NCBI RefSeq assembly: GCF_001314875.1
Contig: NZ_LJZS01000015.1
Coordinates: 1-64,000, forward strand
Origin: Halomonas sp. HL-48
GTDB taxonomy: Bacteria; Pseudomonadota; Gammaproteobacteria; Pseudomonadales; Halomonadaceae
Direction of reading: 5' to 3'
Length of the DNA: 64,000 nt
The notes below the pieces were generated by a model, which was not told the DNA's origin, ran no database searches, and worked only from the letters and a program-made list of their open reading frames with translations. This document shows, piece by piece, positions 17,222-27,273 of the stretch. A program made the position numbers and the translations under genes. How positions within the stretch are numbered: position 1 is the first letter of the stretch; the number at the start of each line of letters is the position of its first letter.

Positions 17222-18961
17222 TCAGGTGGTCACGGGGACCTGTGTGGCGCCGCGTTTGATCATGGCGTAGCTCAGGCCGGTTATCAACGAGCCGACGACA
17301 ATAGCGCCCAGGTAGAGGAAGACCGGGGTGATCGCATTGGGGATCATCAGCACGAAAATGCCGCCGTGGGGCGCCATCAGTTTGGCGCCGACCAGCATGG
17401 ATAACGCGCCAGTGACGGCACCGCCCAGCATGCACGCCGGAATCACCCGGAGTGGGTCCTTGGCAGCAAAGGGAATCGCCCCTTCACTGATAAAGCACAG
17501 GCCCAGCACAAAGGACGCTTTACCCGCTTCACGCTCGGGTGCGGAAAACTTCTGGCGGGCGGCGAAGCTGGCAATACCCATGCCGATCGCCGGGACCATG
17601 CCCGCCGCCATGATCGCCGCCATGGGGCCGTAGGTCTCGGAGGCCAGCAGGCCCACGCCAAAAGTGTAAGCCGCCTTGTTGACCGGGCCGCCCAGGTCGA
17701 AACACATCATGGCGCCGAGCAGAATGCCCAGCAGCACGGCATTGGTGGAGCCCATGGTTTCAAGGAAGCTGGTCAACGCCGAGAGGATGCCCGCCACCGG
17801 CTCACCGACGACGTAGATCATTACCAGACCGGTGACTAGGCTTGCGATCAGAGGAATGATCAGAATCGGCTTGAGTGATTCGATGCTCGAAGGCAGCTTG
17901 ACGTGACGCGTCACCGCTAGGGCGACATAGCCGGCTAAAAAGCCCGCCAGGATGCCACCGATAAAGCCGGCGCCAATCTCAGCGGCCAGCATGCCGCCGA
18001 TCATGCCGGGGGCGATACCGGGGCGGTCGGCAATCGAGTAGGCGATATAGCCGGCGAGTACCGGAATCATCAGCGCAAAGGCCGTGCCGCCGCCGATTTC
18101 CATCAGCGCGGCGGGCAGCGAGCCTTCTTCCTCGGCGGCGTTGATGCCGAACACGAACGACAACGCGATCAGCAGGCCACCGGCGACGACCATCGGCAGC
18201 ATGAAGGAAACACCGGTCAGCAGGTGCTTGTAGACGCCTTTTTCCTTGACGCTTTTGCTGCCTTGATCGCGCTCGGCCTGGCTGTCGTCTTCAACGCTGG
18301 CGTGGGCCAGGGCCGCTTCCAGGGTGGGTTGCGGTTTTTTCAGTGCATTGCCGGTGGAGGTGCGATACACCCGCTTGCCGGCAAAGCGCGTCGGGTCGAC
18401 TTCGATATCGCAGGCCAGCACCACCACGTCGGCGTCGGCGATTTCCTGCTCGGTCAGTTTATCCTGGGCGCCCACCGAGCCCTGAGTTTCGACGCGGATC
18501 GCGTGACCCATGGCGCGGCCTGCTTCCGCCAGAGCCTCGGCGGCCATGAAAGTATGCGCAACGCCGGTGGGGCAGGCGGTGACGGCGACAATCTTTTGTC
18601 CTCCAGCAGCGCTGGGTGAGGCGTGGCTCGCCGCCGAGGCAACGGGCGCCTGATAGAGGGGTGCCTCGCGCTTTGCGGTGGCCAGAAAATCGCCGGGGTC
18701 GGGCAGCGCCTCGGCAATCGGCGCTTGGTAGAGTCGTTTGCCCTCAAACCGCTCGGGGGCCGGGACATGGTCCGCGGCGGCGACGATCAGATCGGCGTTG
18801 GCGATTTGCTCGGCGGTGGCCGCCTGAAGCGGTGCCAGCTCGCCGTGCATTTCCACGTGAACATGCCAGCCCTGGCGTTCGGCGGCCTGCTCGAGCCGTT
18901 TGGCGGCGAGGAAGGTGGTCGCCATGCCGCTGGGGCAGGCGGTAATCAGAATCACATTCAT
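17222..18961 (-). CDS. fruA: PTS fructose transporter subunit EIIB'BC
   Basis: Inner-membrane fructose permease that delivers fructose 1-phosphate. The 579 residues hold two IIB domains in tandem, each with its phospho-cysteine loop (ITACPSGMATTF with C9, and VTACPTGVAHTF near residue 130). A linker and a IIC domain with about eight to ten hydrophobic helices follow. This B'-B-C order is that of E. coli FruA. The start overlaps fruK by 4 bp (ATGA), and it is the last gene of fruB-fruK-fruA. Confidence 0.96.
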   Translation of the reverse strand: MNVILITACPSGMATTFLAAKRLEQAAERQGWHVHVEMHGELAPLQAATAEQIANADLIVAAADHVPAPERFEGKRLYQAPIAEALPDPGDFLATAKREAPLYQAPVASAASHASPSAAGGQKIVAVTACPTGVAHTFMAAEALAEAGRAMGHAIRVETQGSVGAQDKLTEQEIADADVVVLACDIEVDPTRFAGKRVYRTSTGNALKKPQPTLEAALAHASVEDDSQAERDQGSKSVKEKGVYKHLLTGVSFMLPMVVAGGLLIALSFVFGINAAEEEGSLPAALMEIGGGTAFALMIPVLAGYIAYSIADRPGIAPGMIGGMLAAEIGAGFIGGILAGFLAGYVALAVTRHVKLPSSIESLKPILIIPLIASLVTGLVMIYVVGEPVAGILSALTSFLETMGSTNAVLLGILLGAMMCFDLGGPVNKAAYTFGVGLLASETYGPMAAIMAAGMVPAIGMGIASFAARQKFSAPEREAGKASFVLGLCFISEGAIPFAAKDPLRVIPACMLGGAVTGALSMLVGAKLMAPHGGIFVLMIPNAITPVFLYLGAIVVGSLITGLSYAMIKRGATQVPVTT

Positions 18962-19929
18962 AGCGTTGCTCCCTCGGTGATGGTGTCGTCAAGACGCCGT
19001 ACCCGGGTCTGTTGTTGGAGTGAATCAAAATCGTCGGCGTGGGGGGTGCCCACGCCGACGTGGCGAACGGCCTCGGCGGAAAGCGCCGTGGCAAAACGTA
19101 GCGTGTGTTCTGCAGCGTGGCCGCTGAGCAGGCCGTGGAGCATGCCGGCAACTAGCGTATCGCCGGCGCACACGGTGTTGATGGCGGTAACGGTCGGCGG
19201 TGTTGCCTGCCAGATGCCCTGGGCATTGACCCATAGCACGCCATCGGCGCCCGCTGAGATCAGCGCGTGTTCCACGCCACTTTGCTGCAACCGGCGCGCT
19301 GCCTGGGTGAGCGCGTGGCTTGTGTCAAGCGCTGCGCCTGCCCACTCGGCAAGTTCAAGCTCGTTGGGTTTGACGGCGCTGGGCTGTACCTCGATGGCGA
19401 CGTTGAGCGCATCGCCACTGGTATCAACCCACAGCGGCACACCGCTGGCTTTCAGGTGTTGGAGCAGCGCGCGAAAGTCATCGAGACTAAGCCCCGGTGG
19501 CAAGCTGCCGGCGACCACAACCGCAAGGGGGGGCGTGGCGCTTTGCAGCAGGGCATCGAGCCGGGCCATTAAGCGCTCAAGGTCAGCCGGTGTGATCGGC
19601 ATACCCGGGCCGTTGATGTCGGTGACGCGACCGCTGTGTTCAGCAAGCTTGGCGTTGATGCGCGTTTCACCGGCGACGCGCACAAAGTCGTCGTGTAGCG
19701 CGGCGTGCTGAAAGGCCAGCGCGAAAGGCGCGTCGTTATCGGCGCCCAGAAACCCGCTGACGGTGACCTCGTGACCCAGCCCTGCGAGTACCCGGGCGAC
19801 GTTGACCCCTTTACCCGCGGCTTCCAGCTGGGCGCGGTGGGGGCGGTTAACGGCCCCCAAGGTCAGTTGGTCCAGGCTGAACGCCAGATCCAGTGCCGGA
19901 TTAAGCGTAATGCACAGTACGCGGGCCAT
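18958..19929 (-). CDS. fruK: 1-phosphofructokinase
   Basis: Phosphorylates fructose 1-phosphate to fructose 1,6-bisphosphate. This PfkB-family protein of 323 residues has the N-terminal motif AAGKGVNVARVLAGLG, the substrate segment GPGMPIT, and the C-terminal NTVCAGDTLVAGMLHG with the catalytic Asp. It sits between fruB (1-bp overlap, TGATG) and fruA, so the function is secure. This route gives fructose carbon at the level of fructose 1,6-bisphosphate. Confidence 0.96.
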   Translation of the reverse strand: MARVLCITLNPALDLAFSLDQLTLGAVNRPHRAQLEAAGKGVNVARVLAGLGHEVTVSGFLGADNDAPFALAFQHAALHDDFVRVAGETRINAKLAEHSGRVTDINGPGMPITPADLERLMARLDALLQSATPPLAVVVAGSLPPGLSLDDFRALLQHLKASGVPLWVDTSGDALNVAIEVQPSAVKPNELELAEWAGAALDTSHALTQAARRLQQSGVEHALISAGADGVLWVNAQGIWQATPPTVTAINTVCAGDTLVAGMLHGLLSGHAAEHTLRFATALSAEAVRHVGVGTPHADDFDSLQQQTRVRRLDDTITEGATL

Positions 19930-22802
19930 CAGCGGGCCTCCAGCGCATCGCGCACGTCATCGCTGGTGGCTTGAGCCAGGGCCAGTTGGGCGCTGGCCTT
20001 GGCGTCGGCGAGGTCAAACTCGCGCAGCCGCGCCTTGACCAGCGGGATCTGACGCGCGCTTACCGACAGCTCGTCAACGCCCAGGCCGACCAGTACCGGT
20101 ACCGCCATGGCGTCCGAGGCCAGCTCGCCGCAGACGCCGACCCATTTGCCCTGGGCGTGGGCGGCGTCCACGGTCATCTGGATCAAGCGCAAGACCGCCG
20201 GATGCAGCCCGTCGGCCTGGGCGGAAAGCTCGGGGTGGCCGCGGTCGATGGCCAGGGTGTACTGGGTCAGGTCGTTGGTGCCCACCGAAAAGAAGTCGAC
20301 TTCGGCGGCAAGCGTGGGCGCCAGCAGGGCGCTTGACGGCACCTCGATCATTACGCCGAGCTGAACGTCGGTAGCCCGCTGAGACGGGCCGATCTCGCTC
20401 AGCAGCCGGTCATAGATCGCCTTGGCGGCGCGGAATTCGGCGATGTCCTTGACCATGGGCAGCATGATGCGCAGAGGGCTATCCTTGCCGGCCATCAATA
20501 AGGCGCGCAGTTGAGTTTCCAGCACTTCTGGCTGGGTCAGCGCCAGGCGGATGCCGCGCAGGCCGAGGAAGGGATTATCTTCCTGGGGAACCGGCCAGTA
20601 GGGCAGCGGCTTGTCGCCGCCGACATCCAGCGTGCGAGCCACCAGCGGGCGGCCGTCGAGGGCGTCAATCGCCTGGCGATATTCGTCGATCTGGGTGGCC
20701 AGGTCCGGCGCGCTGGCGTGGGCCATGAACAGGAACTCGGTGCGCAGCAGGCCAACGCCTTCGGCACCACGTTCAACGGCATCCCCGGCGTGGGCGGTAT
20801 TGCCCAGGTTGGCGGCCACCTCTACCCGGTGGCCGTCACGGGTCCGGGCGGACTCGAAGCGGCTTTCCCAGGCGTCGGCTTCGCGCTGCTGCTGATTCAG
20901 CAACTGCTGCTCGGCGCGCTGCAGGCGGTCTTCCGACGGCTGGTGCGTGACCCGGCCACGCTCGCCATCGAGAATCATCATGCCGCCGTTGGGCAGCGCC
21001 ATGATGGCGTCACCGGCACCCACCACGGCCGGAATGCCCAGGGCGCGGGCCAGAATCGCGCTGTGCGCGGTGGCGCCGCCGCGCACGGTCAGCAAACCGC
21101 GCACCCGTGAGGTGTCCAGGCGGGCCACGTCAGACGGACCAATATCGTCCATCACCAGGATGTACGGATGGTCGGGGGGCGTGGGCAGCTTGACGTCGCA
21201 AAGCACGCCCAGCACCCGGCGGCCAACGTCGCGCAGGTCGGCAGCGCGTTCGGCCAGCAGGCGGTCGGCGAGCATTTCCTGGGCGTGGGCCGCGGTATCG
21301 ATAGCCTCCCACCAGCCAGCTTCCGCCGAGCGCCCTTCGCGAATGGCCTCGATCGCGGCCTGGTACAGCTCCGGGTCGTCGAGCATCTCTTCGTGCATGG
21401 ACAGAATATCGGCGACTTCACCGCCCGGGGCGTTGTGCACCAGGGTTTCGAGCTGGGCGGCGCCTTCTTTCAGCGCGGCCTGCAGGCGGGCAATTTCCTG
21501 CTCGGGATTGTCGGCGTCGGCCGGGTATTCGAAGCTTGGCGGGCGAATGACGAACACCGGCGCGATGGCAAGCCCCGGCGAGGCAGCGACGCCGCTGTGC
21601 GGCGTATCGTCGGCGATAGGCTCGGCGGCAGGCTTTGCGTTATGGGTCGCGGGTGCTTCGCTTTCGCGCCCGCCGTCAAACGGGGCAACCTTCTCGCCAA
21701 GGCCTTCTTCCACGGCTTGGCATACGGCATCCAGCGCCTGAGCGGCCTGCGCGCCCTCGGCAGAAAATATCAGCCACTGGCCGCGCCGGGCGCCCAGGCC
21801 GATCACCTTGGTCAGGCTGGCGGCGGAGACCGGGGTGGCGCTGCCTTCCTCCAGGCGTACGTTAACGGGTACCTGCTGGGCGCGGGCGGTTTGCACCAGC
21901 TGTTTGGCTGGGCGGGCATGCAGGCCGTGGGGATTGAGTACCCGTACGCGGCGGGTCTGGGTGCTGGCGGTTTCACCCGCAAGCGTCGCCAACAGCTGCG
22001 CGCTGGTCTGGGTGACCAGACTTTCGCTCTCGCCGCGGTCCAGCAACGGTAGCAGCTGATCGAGCAGCGGACGGTGACTCTCGCCGCTGGCGGCCAGGCA
22101 GAAGAGGGCGTGAACCGGATGGCCCTGGTGGCTGAGCGTGCGATCCGCCGGGGTGGCAACGCCGAGGGCGGGCTGTACCACGCCGTGGGCATGGCTTGCC
22201 AGCCACAGCCCGTTGCCCAGCCAGGTCGGCGCGCTGGCGGCAATGGCACCGATGAAGGCGTTGTCCACGCAGCCACTCTGGCGCAGCCGCGCCGCCGCGC
22301 CCAGGGTCAGTTCTTCAATATCCTGGGCGGGGAAGCCAACGCAAAGCGTGTCGCTATCCAGGCGCGGCGCCACCGCTGGCTTGGACAGCAAGCGCGCGAC
22401 GTCGGCGGCGGACGACGCCTCGGCCAGCTGCTCGGCGACGCCTTCGCGATCCAGCACATGGGTCAGCTGGCGCAGAATGTCGAGGTGCTCATCGTTCTGG
22501 GCGGCAATGGTGACCAGGACGTGGACCTGCTGGCCATCGTGCCACTGCACGCCGTCTGGAAACTGAAGAACACGCACCCCGGTCTGCTTGACGAACTCGC
22601 GGCTCTCCGGGGTGCCGTGGGGGATGGCGATGGCATTGCCCAGAAACGTCGAAGATTGTGCTTCCCGGGCGTGGAGGCCGTCGCGATAGCCGGGCTCGAC
22701 GAAGCCTGCCTCCACCAGCGCGTCGGCAGCGCCGTTCAGTGCCGCTTGCCAGTCGTCTGCGTGGCAGTCGAGCAAGATGTCATCAGAGCCAAGCGTCAGC
22801 AT
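19929..22802 (-). CDS. fruB: PTS multiphosphoryl transfer protein FruB (EIIA-HPr-EI)
   Basis: A single 957-residue chain carrying the soluble fructose PTS components. EIIA is at 1-145 with phospho-His H62 (AIPHGTPES). HPr is at about 285-370 with H295 in the [10 protein letters not shown] motif. Enzyme I runs from about 404 to the end, with H580 in [21 protein letters not shown] and the GVCGELASD motif near the C-terminus. Between EIIA and HPr, residues ~150-278 resemble a second EIIA whose active-site stretch reads [14 protein letters not shown] instead of [11 protein letters not shown]. The chain passes phosphate from PEP to FruA. Divergent fruR and two operator-like palindromes lie upstream. 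Confidence 0.95.
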   Translation of the reverse strand: MLTLGSDDILLDCHADDWQAALNGAADALVEAGFVEPGYRDGLHAREAQSSTFLGNAIAIPHGTPESREFVKQTGVRVLQFPDGVQWHDGQQVHVLVTIAAQNDEHLDILRQLTHVLDREGVAEQLAEASSAADVARLLSKPAVAPRLDSDTLCVGFPAQDIEELTLGAAARLRQSGCVDNAFIGAIAASAPTWLGNGLWLASHAHGVVQPALGVATPADRTLSHQGHPVHALFCLAASGESHRPLLDQLLPLLDRGESESLVTQTSAQLLATLAGETASTQTRRVRVLNPHGLHARPAKQLVQTARAQQVPVNVRLEEGSATPVSAASLTKVIGLGARRGQWLIFSAEGAQAAQALDAVCQAVEEGLGEKVAPFDGGRESEAPATHNAKPAAEPIADDTPHSGVAASPGLAIAPVFVIRPPSFEYPADADNPEQEIARLQAALKEGAAQLETLVHNAPGGEVADILSMHEEMLDDPELYQAAIEAIREGRSAEAGWWEAIDTAAHAQEMLADRLLAERAADLRDVGRRVLGVLCDVKLPTPPDHPYILVMDDIGPSDVARLDTSRVRGLLTVRGGATAHSAILARALGIPAVVGAGDAIMALPNGGMMILDGERGRVTHQPSEDRLQRAEQQLLNQQQREADAWESRFESARTRDGHRVEVAANLGNTAHAGDAVERGAEGVGLLRTEFLFMAHASAPDLATQIDEYRQAIDALDGRPLVARTLDVGGDKPLPYWPVPQEDNPFLGLRGIRLALTQPEVLETQLRALLMAGKDSPLRIMLPMVKDIAEFRAAKAIYDRLLSEIGPSQRATDVQLGVMIEVPSSALLAPTLAAEVDFFSVGTNDLTQYTLAIDRGHPELSAQADGLHPAVLRLIQMTVDAAHAQGKWVGVCGELASDAMAVPVLVGLGVDELSVSARQIPLVKARLREFDLADAKASAQLALAQATSDDVRDALEAR

Positions 22803-22850
22803 AGGTGTCTCCTGTAGAACGATGGTCGTAGCGCACCGAAGTGAGCTGGA

Positions 22851-22862
22851 TGAATCGTGTCA
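22851..22862. promoter_or_regulatory. Second, weaker FruR/Cra-like operator
   Basis: TGAATCGTGTCA departs from the perfect TGAATCGATTCA palindrome at only two positions and lies 33 bp (about three helical turns) from it, on the fruB side of the intergenic region. Confidence 0.4.
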
Positions 22863-22883
22863 TCTCTGTATAGTTGGCTATGC

Positions 22884-22895
22884 TGAATCGATTCA
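22884..22895. promoter_or_regulatory. FruR/Cra operator between fruB and fruR
   Basis: TGAATCGATTCA is a perfect palindrome; with the preceding GC it satisfies the E. coli Cra consensus RSTGAAWCSNTHHW in full. It lies 91 bp before the fruR start and 82 bp before the fruB start, suited to controlling both. Confidence 0.75.
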
Positions 22896-22985
22896 CTGAC
22901 GGACACAAGGGGTACGCGCCTAGACTTTGGTCTGATGAGCGGCGAGCGCCTGATAAGATGTCGCGGCAACCACAGGGGAAACTGC

Positions 22986-23987
22986 ATGACACTTGCCGAT
23001 ATTGCCCGGCTTGCCGGGGTATCACGCACCACCGCCAGCTACGTAATCAATGGGCAGGCTGAAAAGCGGCGCATCAGTGCGTCGACCATCGAAAAGGTCA
23101 TGGCGGTGGTCCGCCAGCACCGCTACCACATCGATCCTCAGGCCGCCGCACTGCGCCGCGGGGCCAGTCGGCTGCTGGGGTTGATCGTGCCGGACCTGGA
23201 AAACATCAGTTACGCGCGCCTGGCCAAGCGTCTCGAGCGCGGCGCACGCGAGCGCGGCTATCAGTTGCTGATCGTCAGCTCTGATGACTGCCCCGAAAGC
23301 GAGCGTGCCCTGGCGTTAGCCCTGCGCGCCCAGCGCTGTGAAGTGCTGATCACGGCAAGCTGTCTGGCGGGTGACGATCCTTTTTACGCCGATCTGGTGG
23401 CAGAGGGCTGGAGCGTGGTGGGCATGGACAGGGGGCTTGATCCGGCTCGCTTTGCCAGTGTGGTGAGCAATGATCGCCAGGCGGCGCTGACGTTGACCCA
23501 GTCGGTGATTGACCCGGCGACCCGGCGTGTCGCCTGGCTTGAGGCCATGCCTGATCTATCCACCAGCCGCGAGCGGCGCGCGGGTTTTCAGGCGGCGCTT
23601 GCGGGCACCCCGATTACCCCGCTGTATTTGAGCGGCGCGCTTTATGAGCGTAGCGAAGGGGCGCGCCTGGCGGCGCAACTGCTGGATGAAGAGGGAGGCG
23701 CGGACGCCTTGGTAACGGCGTCGTATACGCTATTGGAGGGGGTGTTCGACGTGTTTCTGGAGCGCGGGGGCTTGCCCGACGGCATGCGACTGGCGACCTT
23801 TGGCGATCACCGGCTGCTGGATTTTCTGCCCCAGCCAATCAACTCGGCGCTGCAGGATTACGATCGCATCGCCGAACTGACGCTGCGCTGCGCGCTGGCT
23901 GCCACCCAGGGCGATACGACTGGCGGTCAACAGGTGGTGGCGCGGCATTTGCGCACTCGCCACGCCGGGGCGCAAAACATCGGTTAG
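22986..23987 (+). CDS. fruR: LacI-family fructose regulator FruR (Cra-like)
   Basis: 333 residues. The N-terminal helix-turn-helix MTLADIARLAGVSRTTASYV and the following NGQAEKRRIS.STIEKV are typical of Cra/FruR. The rest is a periplasmic-binding-protein-like effector domain that binds fructose 1-phosphate in relatives. The ATG at 22986 has AGGGGAA upstream and starts exactly at the helix-turn-helix; a longer reading from 22935 adds no conserved residues. It is divergent from fruBKA with a Cra-type operator between. Confidence 0.93.
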   Translation: MTLADIARLAGVSRTTASYVINGQAEKRRISASTIEKVMAVVRQHRYHIDPQAAALRRGASRLLGLIVPDLENISYARLAKRLERGARERGYQLLIVSSDDCPESERALALALRAQRCEVLITASCLAGDDPFYADLVAEGWSVVGMDRGLDPARFASVVSNDRQAALTLTQSVIDPATRRVAWLEAMPDLSTSRERRAGFQAALAGTPITPLYLSGALYERSEGARLAAQLLDEEGGADALVTASYTLLEGVFDVFLERGGLPDGMRLATFGDHRLLDFLPQPINSALQDYDRIAELTLRCALAATQGDTTGGQQVVARHLRTRHAGAQNIG

Positions 23988-24000
23988 GCCCCGGCTAACC
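23982..24000. terminator. Weak hairpin between convergent fruR and mgsA
   Basis: GGTTAG (overlapping the fruR stop) pairs with CTAACC around GCCCCGG. No T-run follows on either side, so termination strength is doubtful. Confidence 0.3.
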
Positions 24001-24007
24001 TGGCAGG

Positions 24008-24484
24008 TTAGACGCTACGCGCGTCGGCCCAGGCGTTGGCGTCGGGAATCGACATGTCGTAGCGTTCGTCGAGGTAGGGCGAGGAAAGCAGAAAGTCGGC
24101 GCTGGCTGCGTTGCACGCCACGGGCACGTTCCACAGCGCGGCCAGACGCAGCAGCGCCTTGACATCCGGGTCGTGGGGCTGGGGGGCGAACGGGTCCCAG
24201 AAGAAGATCAGCACGTCGAGTGCCTGCTCGGCGATGCGCGCGCCAATCTGCTGGTCGCCGCCCAGCGGCCCGCTCATCAAGCCTTCCACCGGCAGCCCCA
24301 GTTCATTGTGCAAACGCCTCGCCGTGGTGCCGGTACCGATCAGCTCGTGTCGGCTCAGCGTCTCCTGCCAGCGGGCCGCCCATTCGAGCATTTCGGTTTT
24401 TTTGCCGTCGTGGGCAATCAACGCAATCCGCTTGCGGGCCTGAAGCGTACGAATGGCTTGGCGGGGTGGTCGCGCATCGTTCAT
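24008..24484 (-). CDS. mgsA: Methylglyoxal synthase
   Basis: Converts dihydroxyacetone phosphate to methylglyoxal and phosphate, a bypass used under phosphate limitation or sugar-phosphate overload. The 158-residue protein shows ALIAHDGKK, GTGTTARRL, the catalytic-Asp motif SGPLGGDQQIG and FFWDPFAPQPHDPDVKALLR. It lies 25 bp after pyk in the same direction, so the two are probably one transcript, placing an overflow valve next to lower glycolysis. Confidence 0.95.
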   Translation of the reverse strand: MNDARPPRQAIRTLQARKRIALIAHDGKKTEMLEWAARWQETLSRHELIGTGTTARRLHNELGLPVEGLMSGPLGGDQQIGARIAEQALDVLIFFWDPFAPQPHDPDVKALLRLAALWNVPVACNAASADFLLSSPYLDERYDMSIPDANAWADARSV

Positions 24485-24509
24485 GGCAGGGCTCTCCTGG
24501 ACAGAATGA

Positions 24510-25976
24510 TTATTCGGCCTCGACGGCCAGCACCTTCATGGTGTTGGTGCCGCCATGGGCATTCATGTGATCGCCTCGGGTGAGAATGACATGCTCACCT
24601 GGGCCCGCCAAGCCGTGGGCTGTCAATAGCGACAGTGCCTCTCCGTTGACGTCTTCTGCCTGCATGTGGGTAGTATCGAACGGAATCGAGACGACCCCCC
24701 GATAAAGCGCCATGCGACGCTGCGCAATGGGGCTGTGCGCCAGGCCGACAATGGGCAGCTTGGAGCGAATGCGCGAGGCAATCAAAGGGGTATAGCCCGT
24801 GGCGGTCATACAGGCAATCACGCTGACGCCTGCAAGGTGGTTGGCCGCATACATCGCAGAGAGGGCGATGGTTTCGTCAACGCGCTCGAAGCCTTCATGA
24901 ATGCGGTGGCCCGATTCCTGGGCAATGCGTTCACGTTCGGCTCCGAGGCAGACGCGGTTCATGGCTTCGATGGTCTCGACCGGATAATCACCGGCGGCCG
25001 TTTCGGCGGACAGCATCACTGCATCGGTGGCATCCAGCACCGCATTGGCGACGTCAAACACCTCGGCGCGGGTGGGCAGCGGCGACTCGATCATGGATTC
25101 CATCATCTGGGTCGCGGTAATCACCGCGCGGTTCAGCGTGCGGGCGTGCTTGATGATGCGCTTCTGCGTGCCGATCAACGCTTCATCGCCAATTTCCACG
25201 CCCAGATCGCCGCGTGCCACCATGACCGCTTCCGAGGCCTGGATAATGCCGTCCAGCGTGGCGTCATTGGCCACGGCTTCGGCGCGTTCAAGCTTGGCGA
25301 CCAGGCCAATTTCCTTACCGGCCTCGCCGAGTAGCGTTCGCGCCTCCTGCATATCCGCCGCGCTGCGCGGGAACGAAACGGCCAGGTAGTCGACGCCGAT
25401 CTCGACGGCGGTGGTCAGGTCGGCCTTGTCCTTCTCGGTCAGCGCCGGGGCTGACAGGCCGCCGCCCTGCTTGTTGATGCCCTTGTTGTTGGACAGCTTG
25501 CCGCCCACGTGAACCCGGGTGTGCACTTCCTGGTCAACTACCTGAGTGACATCCAGCACCACACGGCCATCGTCGAGCAGCAGGCGGTCGCCGGTGGTGA
25601 CATCGTCAATCAACGATTTGTAGTCACAGCCGACCCGTTCCTGGCTGCCCTGATCGGCGCCTAGCGCCATGTCGAGGATGAACGGCTGGCCTTGAGTGAG
25701 ATGGATAGCGCCATCCTGAAAGCGCGAAATACGAATTTTGGGGCCTTGAAGGTCGCCCAGTACCGCAACGCTGCGCCCCAGTCGCTTGGCGATCTCGCGA
25801 ACGTCTTGCAGGCGGCGGCGGTGGTCGTCCGCGGCGCCATGGGAAAAGTTGAGGCGGACGACATCTACGCCGGCTTTCAGCATGGCGTCAAGCACGCCGG
25901 GGCGGTCGCTTGCCGGGCCTAGCGTGGCCACGATCTTGGTGCGACGTAGGGGTAGCGAGAGGGTTTGGCTCGTCAT
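24510..25976 (-). CDS. pyk: Pyruvate kinase
   Basis: Makes pyruvate and ATP from PEP and ADP. 488 residues from the ATG at 25976, which has AGGAGA upstream and begins the conserved RRTKIVATLGPASD. Other signatures are VVRLNFSHG, the catalytic VAKLERAEAV and MVARGDLGVEIG, and ITATQMMESMI. Length and N-terminus resemble E. coli PykA. A longer in-frame start at 26042 lacks a site. AACAACAA, a possible Hfq/Crc motif, lies 27-34 bp upstream, and a HexR box lies in the shared region with gap. Confidence 0.96.
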   Translation of the reverse strand: MTSQTLSLPLRRTKIVATLGPASDRPGVLDAMLKAGVDVVRLNFSHGAADDHRRRLQDVREIAKRLGRSVAVLGDLQGPKIRISRFQDGAIHLTQGQPFILDMALGADQGSQERVGCDYKSLIDDVTTGDRLLLDDGRVVLDVTQVVDQEVHTRVHVGGKLSNNKGINKQGGGLSAPALTEKDKADLTTAVEIGVDYLAVSFPRSAADMQEARTLLGEAGKEIGLVAKLERAEAVANDATLDGIIQASEAVMVARGDLGVEIGDEALIGTQKRIIKHARTLNRAVITATQMMESMIESPLPTRAEVFDVANAVLDATDAVMLSAETAAGDYPVETIEAMNRVCLGAERERIAQESGHRIHEGFERVDETIALSAMYAANHLAGVSVIACMTATGYTPLIASRIRSKLPIVGLAHSPIAQRRMALYRGVVSIPFDTTHMQAEDVNGEALSLLTAHGLAGPGEHVILTRGDHMNAHGGTNTMKVLAVEAE

Positions 25977-26002
25977 TGCGCATTCTCCTGGGTCGGCCAT
26001 GG

Positions 26003-26010
26003 TTGTTGTT
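26003..26010 (-). promoter_or_regulatory. AANAANAA (CA) motif in the pyk leader
   Basis: Read in the pyk direction the sequence is AACAACAA, the A-rich motif bound by Hfq/Crc in Pseudomonas catabolite repression, just upstream of the ribosome site. The presence of crc in this organism is unknown. Confidence 0.35.
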
Positions 26011-26071
26011 AGCGCCGCATTGGGCATTGAAATTGCGGGCAATTAAGTTGTGGACTACGATAGCGTTTATA

Positions 26072-26087
26072 TAGTAATTTTACTACA
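26072..26087. promoter_or_regulatory. HexR-type operator between pyk and gap
   Basis: TAGTAATTTTACTACA, read on the other strand as TGTAGTAAAATTACTA. The core TAGTAA-TT-TTACTA is a perfect inverted repeat. It lies 96 bp before pyk and 168 bp before gap, so it may act on both. A half-matching TTAGTAATTTTTTG occurs near 26163-26176. Confidence 0.65.
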
Positions 26088-26254
26088 TATTGATCGATAA
26101 GCCGCCTTATGAAGGACCTGAAACGTCTTAAAGGTCCCCAAAAGACGCTTAAATACGTATTTTTAGTAATTTTTTGCCGAGAGTGGAATTGAATGCATGG
26201 CAGGAGGTTCCGTTAGATCCCGGTAAACGTTCTCTGCAAATGTGAGGTGCTTTC

Positions 26255-27262
26255 ATGACAATAAGAGTAGCGATTAACGGCTTTGGCCGCATTGGCCGCA
26301 ACGTCCTTCGCGCCCTGTATGAAAACGGCTATCGTGATCGTCTGCAGGTAGTGGCCATTAACGATCTGGGTGATCCGTCGCTCAACTCCCACCTGTTGCG
26401 CCACGACACCGTTCACGGCCACTTCCCCTATGCGGTAGAGCACGATGCCGAGAGTATCAGCGTCGACGGCGACCGCATTGCCATCTCCTCGGAGCGTGAC
26501 CCCGCGAAATTGCCCTGGGCATCCATGAATATCGATATCGTGATGGAATGCACCGGCTTGTTTACCAAGCGCGAAGCCGCCGCCCAGCATATTGCGGCGG
26601 GCGCAAAGCGGGTGCTGATTTCAGCGCCAAGCCCGGACGCCGACGCCACGGTGGTTTATGGAGTCAACGACGACGTGCTGACTGCCGAGCATACGGTGGT
26701 GTCGAATGCGTCCTGCACCACCAATTGCCTGGCGCCGGTGGCCAAGGCGTTGAACGATACGGTGGGCATCGAGAACGGTCTGATGACCACGGTGCATGCC
26801 TACACCAATGACCAGAACCTGTCCGACGTCTATCACTCCGACCCTTACCGGGCGCGCAGTGCAACGCACTCGATGATCCCAACCAAGACTGGCGCCGCCG
26901 CCGCGGTCGGTCTGGTACTTCCCGAGCTTGCCGGCAAGTTCGACGGGCTTGCCGTGCGCGTGCCGGTTATCAACGTCTCGCTGGTGGATCTGACGTTTAA
27001 CGCTGGGCGTGATACCACCAAGGAAGAGATCAACGAGATCGTCGAGAAAGCCGCTGCCAAGTCACCGGTGCTCGCTGTTAACGCCGAGCCGCTGGTGTCT
27101 ATTGACTTCAATCACGATGCCAATTCGTCGACCTTCGATGCCAATCACACCCGTGTGAATGGTCGCCTGGTGAAGATCATGGCCTGGTACGACAACGAAT
27201 GGGGCTTCTCCAACCGCATGCTGGACACCGCCGAAGCCATGCAGGCGGCAGCAACCAAGTAA
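26255..27262 (+). CDS. gap: Type I glyceraldehyde-3-phosphate dehydrogenase
   Basis: Oxidises glyceraldehyde 3-phosphate to 1,3-bisphosphoglycerate. The 335-residue protein has the Rossmann start [18 protein letters not shown], the cofactor loop AINDLGDP with the Asp that normally selects NAD, catalytic C154 in [12 protein letters not shown], and the closing [14 protein letters not shown]. Divergent from pyk across a HexR box, it handles the glyceraldehyde 3-phosphate made by Eda. It converges with the LacI gene (11 bp apart). Confidence 0.95.
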   Translation: MTIRVAINGFGRIGRNVLRALYENGYRDRLQVVAINDLGDPSLNSHLLRHDTVHGHFPYAVEHDAESISVDGDRIAISSERDPAKLPWASMNIDIVMECTGLFTKREAAAQHIAAGAKRVLISAPSPDADATVVYGVNDDVLTAEHTVVSNASCTTNCLAPVAKALNDTVGIENGLMTTVHAYTNDQNLSDVYHSDPYRARSATHSMIPTKTGAAAAVGLVLPELAGKFDGLAVRVPVINVSLVDLTFNAGRDTTKEEINEIVEKAAAKSPVLAVNAEPLVSIDFNHDANSSTFDANHTRVNGRLVKIMAWYDNEWGFSNRMLDTAEAMQAAATK

Positions 27263-27273
27263 CGTCCTCCCTC

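Noticed and set aside
20511..22817. Several long rightward ORFs opposite fruB
   Set aside because: All mirror conserved FruB domains and have no recognisable features.
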